A DNA stretch of 52,638 nucleotides from Psychromonas aquimarina ATCC BAA-1526 (lineage in GTDB: Bacteria > Pseudomonadota > Gammaproteobacteria > Enterobacterales > Psychromonadaceae), in contig NZ_AUAM01000031.1 of NCBI RefSeq assembly GCF_000428725.1, positions 1-52,638 of the forward strand, given 5' to 3'. Made by a program: the position numbers and the translations under genes. The notes under the pieces are model-generated. The model saw only the letters and a list, made by a program, of their open reading frames with translations. It was not told the DNA's origin and ran no database searches. This document shows, in pieces, positions 26,518 to 37,912 of this stretch (within the stretch, counting starts at the first letter, position 1; each line of letters starts with the position of its first letter).

Positions 26518-27465
26518 ATGGCAAGTATTCTTGATACAGTGGATCAACGCACAAACTTAGTTGGTGAAAATCGACTTGAACTGCTTTTGTTTCACCTGCA
26601 GGGCAGGCAGTTGTTTGCTATTAATGTGTTTAAAGTTAAAGAGGTTGTTAAGCTGCCGGCTTTAAACAAACTTCCTAATTCTCATCCCAAGATTTCTGGT
26701 GTTGCCGCGATTCGCGGCGAATCCATTCCTGTTATTAATTTAAGAGAAGCGATAGGCCTTAAACCGCTGCCGGTTGATGAGCAGTGTAATCTGATTATTA
26801 CTGAGTACAACCGCACCGTACAGGGCTTTTTAGTCGGAAAAGTTGAACATATTGTTAATATGAACTGGGGGGAAATAATGCCCCCGCCAAGTTCTGTTGG
26901 ACGAAACCATTATCTGACCGCTATTACCAAACTCGAACGGGAGGGGGTGGTAGAGCTGGTGGAAATCATTGATGTTGAAAAAGTTCTGGCTGAAATTGTA
27001 GAGTATAAACTGAGTATTTCTGAAGGTGTTGTTGATACTGAAATTTCTCAAGAATTTATCGGGCGCAAAATTCTCCATGTTGATGACTCCTCGACCGCAC
27101 GCAAACAGGTTGACGGTACTCTGTCGCAGTTAGGTATCGAAATCATTCCTGCCTGTAACGGGCGGCAGGCGCTGGATATTCTGCAGGGCTGGGCGGATCA
27201 GGGTAAGAAGGTCGAAGATGAGATTCTGATGCTGATAACAGATGCTGAAATGCCGGTAATGGACGGTTACAAATTAACAAATGAGATCCGTAATGATCCG
27301 CGTATGGCCGGGCTGCATATCGTGTTAAATACTTCATTGAGCGGCAGTTTTAATCAGGCTATGGTTGAAAAAGTCGGCTGTGATGATTTTTTATCTAAAT
27401 TTCAACCTGACTCGTTAGTTGAAGTGGTGCAGAAGAGACTTAAAGATAAAATCAGTAAAAACTGA
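26518..27465 (+). CDS. cheV: Chemotaxis coupling protein CheV
   Basis: A 315-residue fusion of a CheW-like domain (about 17-165; ISGVAAIRGESIPVINLREAIG) and a receiver domain (about 184-312) with acidic pocket D189-D190, phospho-acceptor D242 (ITDAEMPVMDGY) and a lysine in LSKFQ. CheV couples chemoreceptors to CheA, and its phosphorylation is thought to aid adaptation. It is not next to other che genes; one chemoreceptor gene is 14 kb away. It ends in a strong terminator. Confidence 0.95.
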   Translation: MASILDTVDQRTNLVGENRLELLLFHLQGRQLFAINVFKVKEVVKLPALNKLPNSHPKISGVAAIRGESIPVINLREAIGLKPLPVDEQCNLIITEYNRTVQGFLVGKVEHIVNMNWGEIMPPPSSVGRNHYLTAITKLEREGVVELVEIIDVEKVLAEIVEYKLSISEGVVDTEISQEFIGRKILHVDDSSTARKQVDGTLSQLGIEIIPACNGRQALDILQGWADQGKKVEDEILMLITDAEMPVMDGYKLTNEIRNDPRMAGLHIVLNTSLSGSFNQAMVEKVGCDDFLSKFQPDSLVEVVQKRLKDKISKN

Positions 27466-27490
27466 TTTGAATGAAAATGACTGCTTAATC

Positions 27491-27523
27491 AGCCGCTGTT
27501 ATTCTCTCTGCAGCGGCTTTTTT
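27491..27523 (+). terminator. Rho-independent terminator of cheV
   Basis: AGCCGCTG (27491-27498) and CAGCGGCT (27511-27518) form an 8-bp stem with a 12-nt loop and six T. Confidence 0.9.
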
Positions 27524-27537
27524 GTGAATGTCTTTTA

Positions 27538-28389
27538 TTAAACTGGATTTTCGGCTGCCAGCAGATTATCTAACCCGTCAAGCAGTTCATCCAGCTGATT
27601 AAGTAAAATTCTGTCGCCGGCAGCTGCTGACAGGAGGATATTATTTACCTGTTTATGCAGATCTGCCGGTACTTTAGCACAGCTCTGCAGCACATAGTTT
27701 AATACTTTTTTCTCTCCCGGATTCATTACCTTATTAACTGCGTAGAGCACATCAAAATAACTTGCAAACAGTGCCGCCAGGCGGTGATTGATACTGAGCA
27801 GATCCTGACGATCTAATGCTTTTTTTATCTGCATATAATAAGACGGAATGACATCTCTTAATACCGGCTGGTTTTTGCTTATAATCGCCTGTTTTAACGA
27901 CTCCGGATAGCTGACTTTATATTTGTTCTGCAGCTGCGCAAACCAGCCGTTGCGGTCAAACAATATTTTTGAGCTGCACACTGTCTGCCAGAAGCAGGTT
28001 GAATAACCCATATTAGCCTGGTGGGAAATAAGCAGGCGCTGCAGCTGCTCTTCTATCCATGATTTATCCCAGTAAATAATATCAACTTCAATACCGGTTT
28101 CTAAATCAAACCACTCATCACCAAGATCCCAGAAGGTAAGATTGAGATCGGCTTTACTCGCTCCCAGCTTGTCAACAATCTCCTGACGTGCAGCCAGCGA
28201 GATTGTTTCACTTGAGTAAATATAAAGATCAATATCGGAGTGTTTATCTAAGCTGCCGCTGGTTTGAGAGCCGCCCAGGGCGATCGCTTCCACGCACTCT
28301 ATTATTTTAAACTTTTCACTGATCTTATTTGCTAAGGTTAGATAGACAGATTCACCGTGACTCACAAATTTCTCCTTTAATTTTAACAA
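27538..28389 (-). CDS. Nucleotidyltransferase-fold protein with DUF4037-like region
   Basis: A 283-residue protein. The N-terminal nucleotidyltransferase motif is complete: GGSQTSGS (39-46) followed by D52 and D54 (SDIDLYIY), with a possible third carboxylate at EVDIIYW. This is the metal-binding core seen in MNT/ANT enzymes such as aminoglycoside or lincosamide adenylyltransferases. The remaining residues form an all-helical region like DUF4037. The substrate is unknown. The first partner of a MNT/HEPN toxin-antitoxin pair is usually much shorter and has a neighbour; neither holds here, so a stand-alone transferase is more likely. Confidence 0.75.
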   Translation of the reverse strand: MLKLKEKFVSHGESVYLTLANKISEKFKIIECVEAIALGGSQTSGSLDKHSDIDLYIYSSETISLAARQEIVDKLGASKADLNLTFWDLGDEWFDLETGIEVDIIYWDKSWIEEQLQRLLISHQANMGYSTCFWQTVCSSKILFDRNGWFAQLQNKYKVSYPESLKQAIISKNQPVLRDVIPSYYMQIKKALDRQDLLSINHRLAALFASYFDVLYAVNKVMNPGEKKVLNYVLQSCAKVPADLHKQVNNILLSAAAGDRILLNQLDELLDGLDNLLAAENPV

Positions 28390-28698
28390 GCTGTGTAGGT
28401 TATGTTTTTTTTATAATGCATTTATATTACCTTATCTGTTTTGCATTTTAGTGGGCTGGCGCACATTTTTTACTGTATTTTTAAGTGCTTACAAATTGCT
28501 GTTAGTGTGACGGGGTTGTCCGCCTGCCTGCCGGGTGCTGTTAAAACCTGCCGCCGCTGATGAATAAGCAGGTCACTGATTTTTATTGTCCATCACAGTT
28601 TGCACATTGCCCAACTAATCATTAATCTAGCTCTACCTGACAGGCCTTTCGGGCCTATATAATTTTCGTAACTTTATTAAATAAGACTAGACTTAAAG
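28390..28698. other. Intergenic region upstream of clpS
   Basis: A 309-bp gap between divergent genes. TATAAT at 28658-28663 is a likely -10 for clpS, with only a poor -35 (CTGACA at 28637-28642, 15-bp spacer). A small GGCC-type hairpin (AGGCC...GGCCT) precedes it. The cspD gene found here in E. coli is absent. No other gene is supported. Confidence 0.6.
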
Positions 28699-29025
28699 AT
28701 GAGTGATAAAAATACCCCTCAAACTGGTAATGAATCAGCAACGATCGAAAGATCTGAAACTAAGCTGGTTCCGCCTTCGATGTATAATGTGCTGCTGCAT
28801 AATGATGACTATACACCGATGGATTTTGTAATTGATGTGTTACAGCGCTTCTTCAGACTGGATAATGAAAGCGCGACCGAAGTAATGCTCAATGTTCATT
28901 ATAAAGGAGTGGGTATCTGCGGCACCTTTACTGCCGAAATCGCGGAAACAAAAGTAATGCAGGTCATGAATTATGCGAAACAAAATGAACACCCGTTACG
29001 ATGCTCAATGGAAAAAGAATCGTAA
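28699..29025 (+). CDS. clpS: ClpS adaptor of the ClpAP protease
   Basis: A 108-residue adaptor that delivers N-degron proteins (Leu, Phe, Tyr, Trp at the N-terminus) to ClpA. The binding-pocket signature [16 protein letters not shown] (about residues 29-44) and the following [14 protein letters not shown] and [11 protein letters not shown] are intact; the N-terminal tail of about 25 residues, needed for engaging ClpA, is unstructured. It is followed 51 bp later by clpA. The leucyltransferase Bpt, which makes ClpS substrates, is encoded nearby at 31788. Confidence 0.97.
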   Translation: MSDKNTPQTGNESATIERSETKLVPPSMYNVLLHNDDYTPMDFVIDVLQRFFRLDNESATEVMLNVHYKGVGICGTFTAEIAETKVMQVMNYAKQNEHPLRCSMEKES

Positions 29026-29076
29026 GTATTATACAGCATTCGGTATTCTCAGTAATTAACCCAGCAAGGGGCGTTT

Positions 29077-31338
29077 ATGTTAGATAAAGCGTTAGAAAAC
29101 AGTTTAGATTTAGCCTTCCGTATTGCTTTTGAAAAATCGCATGAATTTATGACAATCGAGCATCTGCTGCTTGCGCTGCTGGAAAATGATGAAATTAAAA
29201 CATTATTAACAGCCTGCTCCGTTGATATTGTTTCTCTGCATTTAGAAGTAATGACCTTTTTAGAAACAACGCCTGCCATACCGGAAGTACGTAATCAGGA
29301 GATTGAAATTCAGCCGACAATTGCATTTGAGCGTGTTCTGCAGCGGGCTATCTTTCATGTGCAGTCATCGGGCAGCAGTGAAGTCTCTGCGGGCAGCGTA
29401 CTGGTTGCTATTTTTAGCGAGCAGGAATCACAAGCCGTGTACTTCTTAAAAAAAGCGCATCTTTCCCGTCTGGATGTTGTTAATTACATTTCCCACGGTA
29501 TCAGCAAATCAGCTGATTCAACTCCTGATGTATTTGAAGAGCAGGAAAACAGTGAAACTGTGGTTGAACAGAATGACGATATGCCGTTTACCATTAACCT
29601 TAATGAGCAGGTGGAATCTGGTGTTATCGACCCCTTAATCGGACGTGACAAAGAAGTCGAGCGCTGTGTACAGATTTTATGCCGCCGCCGGAAAAACAAT
29701 CCGCTGCTGGTTGGTGAAGCCGGGGTGGGTAAAACAGCTATTGCTGAAGGCCTGGCTTACCGGATTGTTAATAAAAACGTACCGGATGTTATTGAAGATA
29801 ATATTATCTACTCGCTTGATATGGGCGCATTACTGGCCGGTACTAAATACCGCGGTGAGTTTGAGCAGCGTTTTAAAACCGTATTAACACAGCTCGAAAC
29901 ACAGGAAAATGCGATTTTATTTATTGATGAAATTCATACTATTATCGGGGCCGGAGCTGCTACAGGCGGGCAGCTTGACGCGGCAAATTTATTAAAACCT
30001 TTATTAAGCGGCGGTAAACTGCGCTGCATGGGGTCAACGACCTATAAAGAGTTCGGACAGATTTTTGAAAAAGAGCATGCTTTATCACGCCGTTTCCAGA
30101 AAGTGGATGTACTCGAACCTTCAATAAAAGAGACAGGACAGATTTTATTAGGTTTACGTTCCCGTTATGAAGATCACCATAGTATTCGTTATACCACCAA
30201 GGCATTAATGGCTGCCGCTGAGCTCAGTGCCAAATATATCAATGACCGCCATCTTCCTGATAAAGCGATTGATGTTATTGATGAAGCCGGATCGCAGATG
30301 CGTTTATTACCTGCGAGTAAGCGTAAAAAAACCATCGGCGTGCTGGAAATAGAAACGATTATCGCCAAGATTGCCCGTATTCCGCAAAAATCAGTAACCA
30401 GTTCGGATAAAGATCAGCTTGCTAAGTTACCTGAACGTTTGAAAATGACGGTATTTGGTCAGAATAATGCTATTGACGTGCTGACTGACGCGATACACCT
30501 CAACCGTTCGGGGTTGTCCGAAGAGTTAAAACCAATCGGTTCATTCCTGTTTGCCGGGCCTACTGGTGTCGGCAAAACCGAGGTAACGCAGCAGCTTGCC
30601 AAAGCGATGGGGGTGGAACTTTTACGTTTTGATATGTCGGAATATATGGAGAAACATACGGTTTCTCGTTTATTAGGTGCACCTCCAGGCTACGTAGGTT
30701 ATGAGCAGGCCGGTTTATTAACCGATGCTGTGGTTAAGCATCCCTATGCGGTGCTGTTATTAGATGAAATAGAAAAGGCACACAGTGATATTTATAACAT
30801 CCTGCTACAGGTAATGGATCACGGCACTTTAACGGATAATAACGGCCGTAAAGCAGATTTTAGAAATATTATTCTGGTGATGACAACTAATGCCGGCGTG
30901 CGTGAAACAGAAAAGCAGAGTATTGGTTTTAAAGATCAGAAAGATTCACATAAAGCAGTAGATGAAATTAATAAGCTGTTTTCTCCGGAATTTAGAAACC
31001 GTCTTGATAACGTTATCTGGTTTAATCACCTTGAACTGGATGTTATATATCAGGTTGTTGACAAATTTATCGTGCAGCTGCAGGCGCAGCTTGATAAAAA
31101 ACAGATTTCCATGGAAGTGACTGAAGAGGCTCGTAAATGGCTGGCCGAGCATGGTTATGATCGTGCGATGGGGGCTCGTCCGATGGCAAGGCTGATTCAG
31201 GAGAAGCTTAAGAAACCTTTAGCTAATGAGATCTTATTTGGTGAGCTGCAGGACGGCGGCAGTGTGACTGTGTCTCTGGATGCGGACGCTGAAAATATAA
31301 AATTTGAATATGCGAAAGCTTTAGAATTGAGTAATTGA
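29077..31338 (+). CDS. clpA: ATP-dependent Clp protease ATP-binding subunit ClpA
   Basis: A 753-residue double-ring unfoldase. The N-domain (about 1-145) binds ClpS. AAA module 1 has Walker A GEAGVGKT and Walker [13 protein letters not shown] module 2 has [19 protein letters not shown] and the pore loop [10 protein letters not shown]. The IGL-type ClpP-docking loop is visible as SIGF. AAGGGGC is a good Shine-Dalgarno. clpP is not in the window. It ends at the bidirectional terminator shared with infA. Confidence 0.98.
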   Translation: MLDKALENSLDLAFRIAFEKSHEFMTIEHLLLALLENDEIKTLLTACSVDIVSLHLEVMTFLETTPAIPEVRNQEIEIQPTIAFERVLQRAIFHVQSSGSSEVSAGSVLVAIFSEQESQAVYFLKKAHLSRLDVVNYISHGISKSADSTPDVFEEQENSETVVEQNDDMPFTINLNEQVESGVIDPLIGRDKEVERCVQILCRRRKNNPLLVGEAGVGKTAIAEGLAYRIVNKNVPDVIEDNIIYSLDMGALLAGTKYRGEFEQRFKTVLTQLETQENAILFIDEIHTIIGAGAATGGQLDAANLLKPLLSGGKLRCMGSTTYKEFGQIFEKEHALSRRFQKVDVLEPSIKETGQILLGLRSRYEDHHSIRYTTKALMAAAELSAKYINDRHLPDKAIDVIDEAGSQMRLLPASKRKKTIGVLEIETIIAKIARIPQKSVTSSDKDQLAKLPERLKMTVFGQNNAIDVLTDAIHLNRSGLSEELKPIGSFLFAGPTGVGKTEVTQQLAKAMGVELLRFDMSEYMEKHTVSRLLGAPPGYVGYEQAGLLTDAVVKHPYAVLLLDEIEKAHSDIYNILLQVMDHGTLTDNNGRKADFRNIILVMTTNAGVRETEKQSIGFKDQKDSHKAVDEINKLFSPEFRNRLDNVIWFNHLELDVIYQVVDKFIVQLQAQLDKKQISMEVTEEARKWLAEHGYDRAMGARPMARLIQEKLKKPLANEILFGELQDGGSVTVSLDADAENIKFEYAKALELSN

Positions 31339-31362
31339 TTTTACAGAGGTATTTTAGACAAT

Positions 31363-31388
31363 AAAAAACCAGCATAAGCTGGTTTTTT
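31363..31388. terminator. Bidirectional terminator between clpA and infA
   Basis: AAAAAACCAGC (31363-31373) pairs with GCTGGTTTTTT (31378-31388) around an ATAA loop. A/T tracts on both sides let it act in either direction. Confidence 0.92.
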
Positions 31389-31439
31389 ATTAGGCTTTTA
31401 AACTGCTGTTAAAAACCGGGTATTCGCTGCTGTTAACAA

Positions 31440-31718
<279 letters not shown>

Positions 31719-31787
31719 TTATGCGGTAGGGTAAAGGATTGTTGCTTATTTATTGAGCCGTTCTGCTTAATTATATTAACTATATGC

Positions 31788-32519
31788 TCAGTTCATTGAT
31801 TTATCAAAATCAAACCACTGACCGTCAATGAAGCGCTGATGCGGATTAAACTGTGTTTTGTAATTCATCTTCTGACAGTTTTCTATGTAATAGCCCAGGT
31901 ATAACCAGTCAACAGCATGCTTTTCTGCTAAATCTAACTGCTTTAATACGGCAAATTTCCCCAGAGAGCAGCCCCGGTAATCGGGATCATAAAAACAGTA
32001 AAAAGCGCTCCAGGCAGTACTGCCTGGATGATTTATAACATCGGTGACACTCACTGAAACAAGCTTGTGCTGATCATAAATTTCTATAAAAATGCTTTCA
32101 TTCCAGGAAGATTTAATAAAATCTTCATACTGTTCTTTCGATGCCGGAAACATCGGACCGTCAGAGTGAGTTTGGCTGATATAACGCTGGTATAAATTAA
32201 AATAGTCTTCGTTGACGCAGGCGCTGATTTTAACCTGCAGATTTTTGTTTTTGTTCAGCAGGCGTTTCTGACTGCGTGATTTTTTAAAGTCTGCGACAGG
32301 GATCCGCAGTGACTGGCATGCGCGGCAGTGTTCACAGTGCGGGCGGTAGACCTGATCACCGCTGCGGCGAAAACCGTTTGCCAGCAGAGTAGGATAAAAG
32401 GCCCGGGCGTTTAACTGCGGATCGATAAGCATAATAAGCCGTTCCTTCTGTTCTTTTAGATAAGAGCAGGGGAAAGATTTTGTGATGCCTACATTTAATG
32501 ACGCTGTTGGTGAAGTCAA
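31788..32519 (-). CDS. bpt: Aspartate/glutamate leucyltransferase Bpt
   Basis: Transfers leucine from Leu-tRNA to proteins with N-terminal Asp or Glu, creating N-degrons for ClpS-ClpAP. The 243-residue protein has the N-terminal FPCSYLKEQKERL, the cysteine cluster HCEHCRACQSLRIPV, and the C-terminal GNAT-like region with SAFYCFYDPDYRGCSLGKFAVL and YLGYYIENCQKMNYK. The ClpS/ClpA targets of its products are encoded 3 kb away. The aat gene that often accompanies it is not visible. Confidence 0.95.
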   Translation of the reverse strand: MTSPTASLNVGITKSFPCSYLKEQKERLIMLIDPQLNARAFYPTLLANGFRRSGDQVYRPHCEHCRACQSLRIPVADFKKSRSQKRLLNKNKNLQVKISACVNEDYFNLYQRYISQTHSDGPMFPASKEQYEDFIKSSWNESIFIEIYDQHKLVSVSVTDVINHPGSTAWSAFYCFYDPDYRGCSLGKFAVLKQLDLAEKHAVDWLYLGYYIENCQKMNYKTQFNPHQRFIDGQWFDFDKSMN

Positions 32520-32664
32520 AATATACCCATAGATAGTCTGATTAAGTGAGTTGTAACTCCCGCAGCTGAAGCTGTATTTTTAAGCTCCCGGGAAAATAAT
32601 TAACTATTACTAATTTACTAGGTCTTTGTTATTGTTACCACTAAGATCTAAAAGGGTAGCAAAA

Positions 32665-32976
32665 ATGAATGTACAAACAATAATCGAAAAAAAAATAACG
32701 GCAGGTATTTCAGCTGAATTTTTAGAGATTGAAAATGAAAGTTATCGCCATGCCGTACCTGATAATTCAGAAACACATTTTAAAATTGTCATCGTAAGTG
32801 AAATGTTTACCTCACTGTCACTGCTGCAGCGTCATCGTTTAGTGAATAAGCTTTTAAAAGATGAGCTGGCCGGCCCGGTTCACGCCCTGGCACTGCATAC
32901 ATACACGCCCCTTCAATGGGATGAGAAACACCGCTTAGCCCCCGATTCTGCCGACTGTTTAGGCGGAGGAAAATAA
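32665..32976 (+). CDS. bolA: BolA family protein
   Basis: A 103-residue BolA protein. Members bind [2Fe-2S] clusters with monothiol glutaredoxins and affect morphology and stress responses. Conserved features include the helix-strand pattern with H(F)KIVIVSEMF, SLLQRHRLVNKLLKDEL and VHALALHTYTPLQW; the invariant histidine in ALHTYTP is present. The frame is open from 32626, but the ATG at 32665 follows an AAAGGG Shine-Dalgarno. It precedes the nqr operon, a placement also known in Vibrio. Confidence 0.92.
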   Translation: MNVQTIIEKKITAGISAEFLEIENESYRHAVPDNSETHFKIVIVSEMFTSLSLLQRHRLVNKLLKDELAGPVHALALHTYTPLQWDEKHRLAPDSADCLGGGK

Positions 32977-33290
32977 CTACATATTAAAAATAATAGAACT
33001 TTACCATGCTGAAATAAGACCTTTTATGTCCGTTGATAACATTAATTAACATAATTTGTTAAAAAACATTTATTTATGTAAATTTATTTCACATGAAAGT
33101 TTGAAGTAGAATCAGTAAGCTCCGTCATTACTAATAGCAATCCCTCTCGCTATAGTGGTACTATATGCTGGAATTTTTTCGTCTGCTTGTTAATTGGTTG
33201 TTAATTTAAATATTTTAACCACATAACGAGTATTGTTTTTATGCCGCAAGGCATCTAACTTTTCTTCCCGTAAACATAGTGCAAAAAAAT
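32977..33290. other. Leader/promoter region of the nqr operon
   Basis: A 314-bp A/T-rich gap. It contains TAACATTAATTAAC at 33037-33050, close to the reverse complement of the ArcA consensus GTTAATTAAATGTTA but one base short, with further TTAA/TGTTA repeats beside it. A TAGAAT at 33107-33112 is a possible -10. No small gene or riboswitch was recognised. Confidence 0.5.
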
Positions 33291-34631
33291 ATGATTACTA
33301 TAAAAAAAGGACTGGACCTCCCTATTTCAGGAGCGCCAGAGCAGATAATTCAGAATGGTCCAGCCGTTACTGAAGTTGCTATACTGGGTGAAGAATATGT
33401 TGGCATGCGTCCGTCAATGGCTGTTAAAGCCGGTGACACAGTAAAAAAAGGTCAGGTTCTTTTTAGCGATAAAAAGAATGCCGGCGTTAAGTTTACCGCT
33501 CCAGCATCTGGTGTAGTTAAAGAGATTAATCGTGGCGCAAAGCGTGTTTTGCAGTCAGTTGTTATTTCAGTTGCAGGTCAGGACAGTATTAGTTTTCCGA
33601 CTTTTGCAAGCGCACAATTAGCTGATATAGAGCGCGGTAAAATCGTTGAGAATTTAGTTGAATCAGGGGCCTGGACTGCACTTCGCACTCGCCCGTTCAG
33701 CAAAGTGCCGGAAATAGAAGCGGTCCCGGCTTCGATCTTTGTAACCGCGATGGATACCAACCCGCTGGCTGCCGATGCAGAACTGATTATCAATGAAAAT
33801 CAGCAGGCATTTATAGACGGTCTGGCGCTGTTATCACAATTAACAGGCGGTAATGTTTATGTCTGTAAAGGTGAAAGCAGTCTGCCTAAATCTCCGCAGG
33901 CCAATGTTCAGGAGAAAGTATTTTCTGGTGTTCACCCTGCCGGATTAGCCGGTACACATATCCACCTTATTGATCCGGTATCGCTGACTAAACAGGTCTG
34001 GTCAATTAATTACCAGGATGTGATTGCATTTGGTCTGCTGTTTACAAGCGGCGAGCTGTATACCGATAAAGTAATCTCTTTAGCGGGCCCTGCAGTTAAA
34101 AAACCTCGACTGCTGCGCACCACAATGGGCGCGTCGATTGCTGAGCTAACTGCTGGAGAACTGCTTCAGGGGGAAGTGCGTGTTATTTCCGGCTCGGTAT
34201 TATGCGGTGTTACTGCTTTTGGTCCCCATGCATTCCTAGGCCGTTACCATAACCAGGTATCTGCTCTTGTTGAAGGTTATGAGAAAGAGTTATTCGGCTG
34301 GGGAGCTCCCGGTTTAAATAAACACTCTGTTGCTAACGTATTCCTTTCTGCACTGAATAAAGCTAAACGTTTTGCTTTCACTACCACAACAGGCGGCAGC
34401 AAGCGTGCCATGGTGCCGATCGGTCAGTATGAACGTATTATGCCGCTTGATATTTTACCGACTATGTTACTGCGTGATCTGATTGTCGGCGACAGCGACG
34501 GTGCACAAACATTAGGCTGTTTAGAATTAGACGAAGAAGATTTAGCATTATGTACTTATGTTTGCCCTGGTAAATATGATTACGGTTCAATCTTACGCAG
34601 CAACCTAAGCAAAATTGAGAAGGAAGGCTAA
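33291..34631 (+). CDS. nqrA: Na+-translocating NADH:quinone reductase subunit A
   Basis: The peripheral subunit of Na+-NQR that sits on NqrB and contributes to quinone binding. The protein has 446 residues starting [12 protein letters not shown], identical in length and start to the Vibrio type. A GTG 12 bp upstream is also in frame, but the ATG at 33291 is preferred on homology; neither has a strong Shine-Dalgarno. Typical blocks are [27 protein letters not shown] and [12 protein letters not shown]. It is the first gene of nqrABCDEF-apbE-nqrM. Confidence 0.96.
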   Translation: MITIKKGLDLPISGAPEQIIQNGPAVTEVAILGEEYVGMRPSMAVKAGDTVKKGQVLFSDKKNAGVKFTAPASGVVKEINRGAKRVLQSVVISVAGQDSISFPTFASAQLADIERGKIVENLVESGAWTALRTRPFSKVPEIEAVPASIFVTAMDTNPLAADAELIINENQQAFIDGLALLSQLTGGNVYVCKGESSLPKSPQANVQEKVFSGVHPAGLAGTHIHLIDPVSLTKQVWSINYQDVIAFGLLFTSGELYTDKVISLAGPAVKKPRLLRTTMGASIAELTAGELLQGEVRVISGSVLCGVTAFGPHAFLGRYHNQVSALVEGYEKELFGWGAPGLNKHSVANVFLSALNKAKRFAFTTTTGGSKRAMVPIGQYERIMPLDILPTMLLRDLIVGDSDGAQTLGCLELDEEDLALCTYVCPGKYDYGSILRSNLSKIEKEG

Positions 34632-34633
34632 GA

Positions 34634-35842
34634 ATGAATCTTAAGCATATACTTGAGAAAATGGAGCCGCATTTCGAAGCAGGGGGCCGTTATGAAAAAT
34701 GGTATGCTCTGTTCGAAGCAACGGCTACATTTTTCTATACTCCCGGGCTGGTAACTAAAGGCATTACTCATGTGCGTGACGGTATCGACCTTAAACGTAT
34801 GATGATTATTGTCTGGTTAGCCACATTCCCGGCTATGTTTTTCGGTATGTACAATACCGGTGTCCAGGCAAATGAAGCTATTATCGGCGGATTTGCCGCA
34901 TTAGATGACTGGCGCGTAGCGATTCTAAATATCCTCGGCGTGACCATGGGCTCCGGTGCAGGCTTATTTGATAACCTGTTGTTCGGTGCTATGTACTTTG
35001 TGCCTATCTATGCTGTTACCTTTATGGTCGGCGGTTTCTGGGAAGTTCTTTTTGCAAGTGTGCGTAAACATGAAGTGAATGAAGGTTTCTTCGTTTCATC
35101 TGTTTTATTTGCATTAATCGTTCCCGCTACTATCCCGTTATGGCAGGTCGCATTAGGTATTACCTTCGGTGTTGTTGTCGCTAAAGAGATCTTCGGCGGA
35201 ACCGGACGTAACTTCTTAAACCCTGCGTTAGCCGGCCGTGCATTTTTATTCTTTGCATACCCGACTGATATTTCAGGTGATGCGGTCTGGACTGCGGTAG
35301 ACGGCTTCTCCGGTGCAACATCTTTAAGTGTTGCTTCTCAAGGCGGGCTGGATGCAGTTGCGCAGTCAGGTTTAACCTGGATGGATGCTTTTCTGGGTAA
35401 TATGCAGGGCAGTATCGGTGAAGTTTCTACATTAGCTATCTTAATCGGCGGTGCCTTTATTGTTATTACCGGTATTGCATCATGGCGCATTATTGCCGGT
35501 GTGATGATCGGTATGATTGCTGTTTCCACCATGTTTAATATTATCGGCAGCGATACCAACTATATGTTTGAACTGCCTTGGTACTGGCATCTGGTTATGG
35601 GCGGCTTTACATTTGGTATGGTGTTTATGGCAACCGATCCGGTATCTGCATCATTTACCGATAAGGGTAAATGGTCCTACGGTATTCTGATCGGCGTGAT
35701 GGTTGTGCTTATCCGTGTTGTTAATCCAGCCTTCCCTGAAGGTATGATGTTAGCAATTCTCTTTGCTAACCTGTTTGCACCGTTATTTGACTACTTTGTG
35801 GTGCAGGGAAATATCAAACGGAGGTTGTCTCGTAATGTCTAA
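34634..35842 (+). CDS. nqrB: Na+-NQR subunit B
   Basis: A 402-residue membrane subunit with about ten helices. It carries FMN bound covalently to T229 in the motif SGAT (226-229, [11 protein letters not shown]), attached by ApbE, and also binds riboflavin; it forms part of the sodium path. Conserved [17 protein letters not shown] and [17 protein letters not shown] are present. It starts two bases after nqrA ends and overlaps nqrC by 8 bp. Confidence 0.97.
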   Translation: MNLKHILEKMEPHFEAGGRYEKWYALFEATATFFYTPGLVTKGITHVRDGIDLKRMMIIVWLATFPAMFFGMYNTGVQANEAIIGGFAALDDWRVAILNILGVTMGSGAGLFDNLLFGAMYFVPIYAVTFMVGGFWEVLFASVRKHEVNEGFFVSSVLFALIVPATIPLWQVALGITFGVVVAKEIFGGTGRNFLNPALAGRAFLFFAYPTDISGDAVWTAVDGFSGATSLSVASQGGLDAVAQSGLTWMDAFLGNMQGSIGEVSTLAILIGGAFIVITGIASWRIIAGVMIGMIAVSTMFNIIGSDTNYMFELPWYWHLVMGGFTFGMVFMATDPVSASFTDKGKWSYGILIGVMVVLIRVVNPAFPEGMMLAILFANLFAPLFDYFVVQGNIKRRLSRNV

Positions 35843-36608
35843 TCAACATGAAACATTCGGCAAAACAATGACGGTGGTACTGGCAGTCTGTCTAGTCTGT
35901 TCAGTTATTGTTGCAGGCGCGGCGGTCGGTTTACGCTCAACGCAGCTTGCTAATAAAGAAAAAGATAAGCAGAGCAGCATTCTTGCTGTCGCCGGGTTAG
36001 AAACGGATAAAACAATAACTGAAATTTTTAACTCTAACATTCAGACCAAACTGGTTGATTTATCAACAGGCGAGTTTGCGCCTGATGATGCCGCTTACGA
36101 CCAGCGGGCAGCCGCTAAAGATCCGGCAAAAAGCATCAAGCTGACAGCTGAGCAGAATGTGGCGAAAATCGGCCGCCGTGCCAATCTAGCGACGGTTTAC
36201 TTAGTTTCTAATGACCAGGGCCAGCTGCAGCGTATTATCTTACCTGTTCATGGTGCCGGCCTATGGTCAACTATGTATGCGTTTGTTGCTGTTAAAGCTG
36301 ACGGAAATACGGTTGAAGCGTTAACTTATTATGAGCAGGGAGAGACTCCAGGGCTTGGCGGGGAAATTGAAAACCCGGCCTGGCGTGCTGCCTGGCAGGG
36401 TAAAAAATTACTTGATTCAAATGGTAAACCTGCAATTAAAGTAGCCAAAGGTCAGGCTCCTGATGATTCAGAGCATATTGTTGACGGCCTTTCCGGCGCA
36501 ACATTAACAGCAGTAGGGGTGGAGAATACCTTTACATTCTGGTTAGGCGAGCAGGGTTTTGGTCCGTTTCTTAACAAAATACGTGAAGGAGCGCTAAATA
36601 ATGGCTAA
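35835..36608 (+). CDS. nqrC: Na+-NQR subunit C
   Basis: A 257-residue subunit with one N-terminal helix (about 12-32) and a periplasmic FMN domain. The flavinylation motif SGAT is present near residue 223 ([17 protein letters not shown]). The frame is open from 35763, but the ATG at 35835 has a perfect GGAGG ahead of it and overlaps the nqrB stop, so it is the start. It is homologous to RsxG in the other redox complex of this window. Confidence 0.97.
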   Translation: MSNQHETFGKTMTVVLAVCLVCSVIVAGAAVGLRSTQLANKEKDKQSSILAVAGLETDKTITEIFNSNIQTKLVDLSTGEFAPDDAAYDQRAAAKDPAKSIKLTAEQNVAKIGRRANLATVYLVSNDQGQLQRIILPVHGAGLWSTMYAFVAVKADGNTVEALTYYEQGETPGLGGEIENPAWRAAWQGKKLLDSNGKPAIKVAKGQAPDDSEHIVDGLSGATLTAVGVENTFTFWLGEQGFGPFLNKIREGALNNG

Positions 36609-37236
36609 TTCAAATGAGTTGAAAGCAGTATTAACCTCACCGGTTGTTAGTAATAACCCGATTGCACTGCAGATTCTTGGTGTGTGTTCTGCATTAGCGG
36701 TAACCAGCAAGTTAGAAACAGCGTTTGTAATGACATTAGCTGTAATGTTTGTATGTGCGTTTTCTAACCTGTTTATCTCGATGATTCGTAATCATATTCC
36801 CAACAGTGTGCGGATTATTGTACAGATGGCGATTATTGCATCTCTGGTTATTCTGGTTGATCAGGTATTAAAAGCATACGCTTTTGCTATCTCTAAACAG
36901 TTATCAGTTTATGTCGGCCTTATTATTACTAACTGTATTGTAATGGGCCGTGCAGAAGCATTTGCGATGAAAAACAAACCGTTCCCAAGCTTTATGGACG
37001 GTATAGGTAACGGTCTAGGTTACGGTTTCATTCTTATTCTGGTTGGCGGTTTCCGCGAACTGTTTGGTTCAGGTGCGTTATTCGGTATTGAAATTTTACC
37101 ATTAACATCAAACGGCGGCTGGTACCAAAGTAATGGTCTGTTACTGCTTCCTCCAAGTGCATTCTTTATCATTGGCGGCATTATCTGGGCGATCCGTACT
37201 GTCAGACCAGAACAAGTAGAGCCAAAGGAGCAATAA
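36601..37236 (+). CDS. nqrD: Na+-NQR subunit D
   Basis: A 211-residue membrane subunit with six helices, homologous to RsxE. The paired half-helix motifs [18 protein letters not shown] and [19 protein letters not shown] hold the conserved cysteines that share a buried iron-sulfur centre with NqrE. It overlaps nqrC by 8 bp; GAAGGAG is the Shine-Dalgarno. The stop is one base before the nqrE ATG. Confidence 0.97.
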   Translation: MANSNELKAVLTSPVVSNNPIALQILGVCSALAVTSKLETAFVMTLAVMFVCAFSNLFISMIRNHIPNSVRIIVQMAIIASLVILVDQVLKAYAFAISKQLSVYVGLIITNCIVMGRAEAFAMKNKPFPSFMDGIGNGLGYGFILILVGGFRELFGSGALFGIEILPLTSNGGWYQSNGLLLLPPSAFFIIGGIIWAIRTVRPEQVEPKEQ

Positions 37237-37237
37237 A

Positions 37238-37846
37238 ATGGAACATTATTTAAGTATTTTTGTTCGTTCTATTTTTATAGAAAATATGGCGTTAGCTTTC
37301 TTTCTCGGCATGTGTACTTTTCTTGCTGTATCTAAGAAAGTTAAAACATCTATGGGATTAGGTGTGGCAGTTATTGTTGTACTGGGTATCTCAGTACCGG
37401 TTAACCAGCTTATCTACTTTAACCTGTTAGCACCTGGTGCACTAGCGTGGGCTGGTTTACCGGAAGCCGATCTTAGCTTTTTAGGCTTTGTCACTTTCAT
37501 CGGTGTTATCGCCGCCTTAGTACAAATTCTAGAGATGGTATTAGATAAGCATTTTCCGGCTTTGTATCAGGCATTAGGTATTTTCCTGCCGCTTATTACT
37601 GTTAACTGTGCCATATTCGGCGGCGTATCATTTATGGTACAGCGTGAATATAACTTAGTAGAGTCGGCTGTTTATGGTATCGGCAGTGGTGTAGGCTTTA
37701 CATTAGCCATTGTTGCGCTTGCGGGTATTCGTGAAAAAATGAAATACGCTGATGTACCAGACGGCTTACGCGGCTTAGGTATTACTTTTGTCACTGCAGG
37801 GCTGATGGCATTAGGGTTTATGTCGTTCTCTGGTATTCAACTGTAA
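37238..37846 (+). CDS. nqrE: Na+-NQR subunit E
   Basis: A 202-residue, six-helix subunit homologous to RsxA and partner of NqrD. It shows [24 protein letters not shown] and [15 protein letters not shown], with the conserved cysteines of the intramembrane iron-sulfur centre. AAAGGAG lies just before the ATG. The gap to nqrF (66 bp) is the widest within the core operon and contains a GGAGG not used by any visible gene. Confidence 0.97.
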   Translation: MEHYLSIFVRSIFIENMALAFFLGMCTFLAVSKKVKTSMGLGVAVIVVLGISVPVNQLIYFNLLAPGALAWAGLPEADLSFLGFVTFIGVIAALVQILEMVLDKHFPALYQALGIFLPLITVNCAIFGGVSFMVQREYNLVESAVYGIGSGVGFTLAIVALAGIREKMKYADVPDGLRGLGITFVTAGLMALGFMSFSGIQL

Positions 37847-37912
37847 TTATTACTGTTCAATCTATTCGAATTAACGGAGGTTTAGGCCTCCCTTATAACA
37901 AGGAAAAAGTCG

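Noticed and set aside
27538..28389. MNT/HEPN-type toxin-antitoxin module
   Set aside because: The nucleotidyltransferase protein is 283 residues with its own helical domain and has no adjacent HEPN partner.
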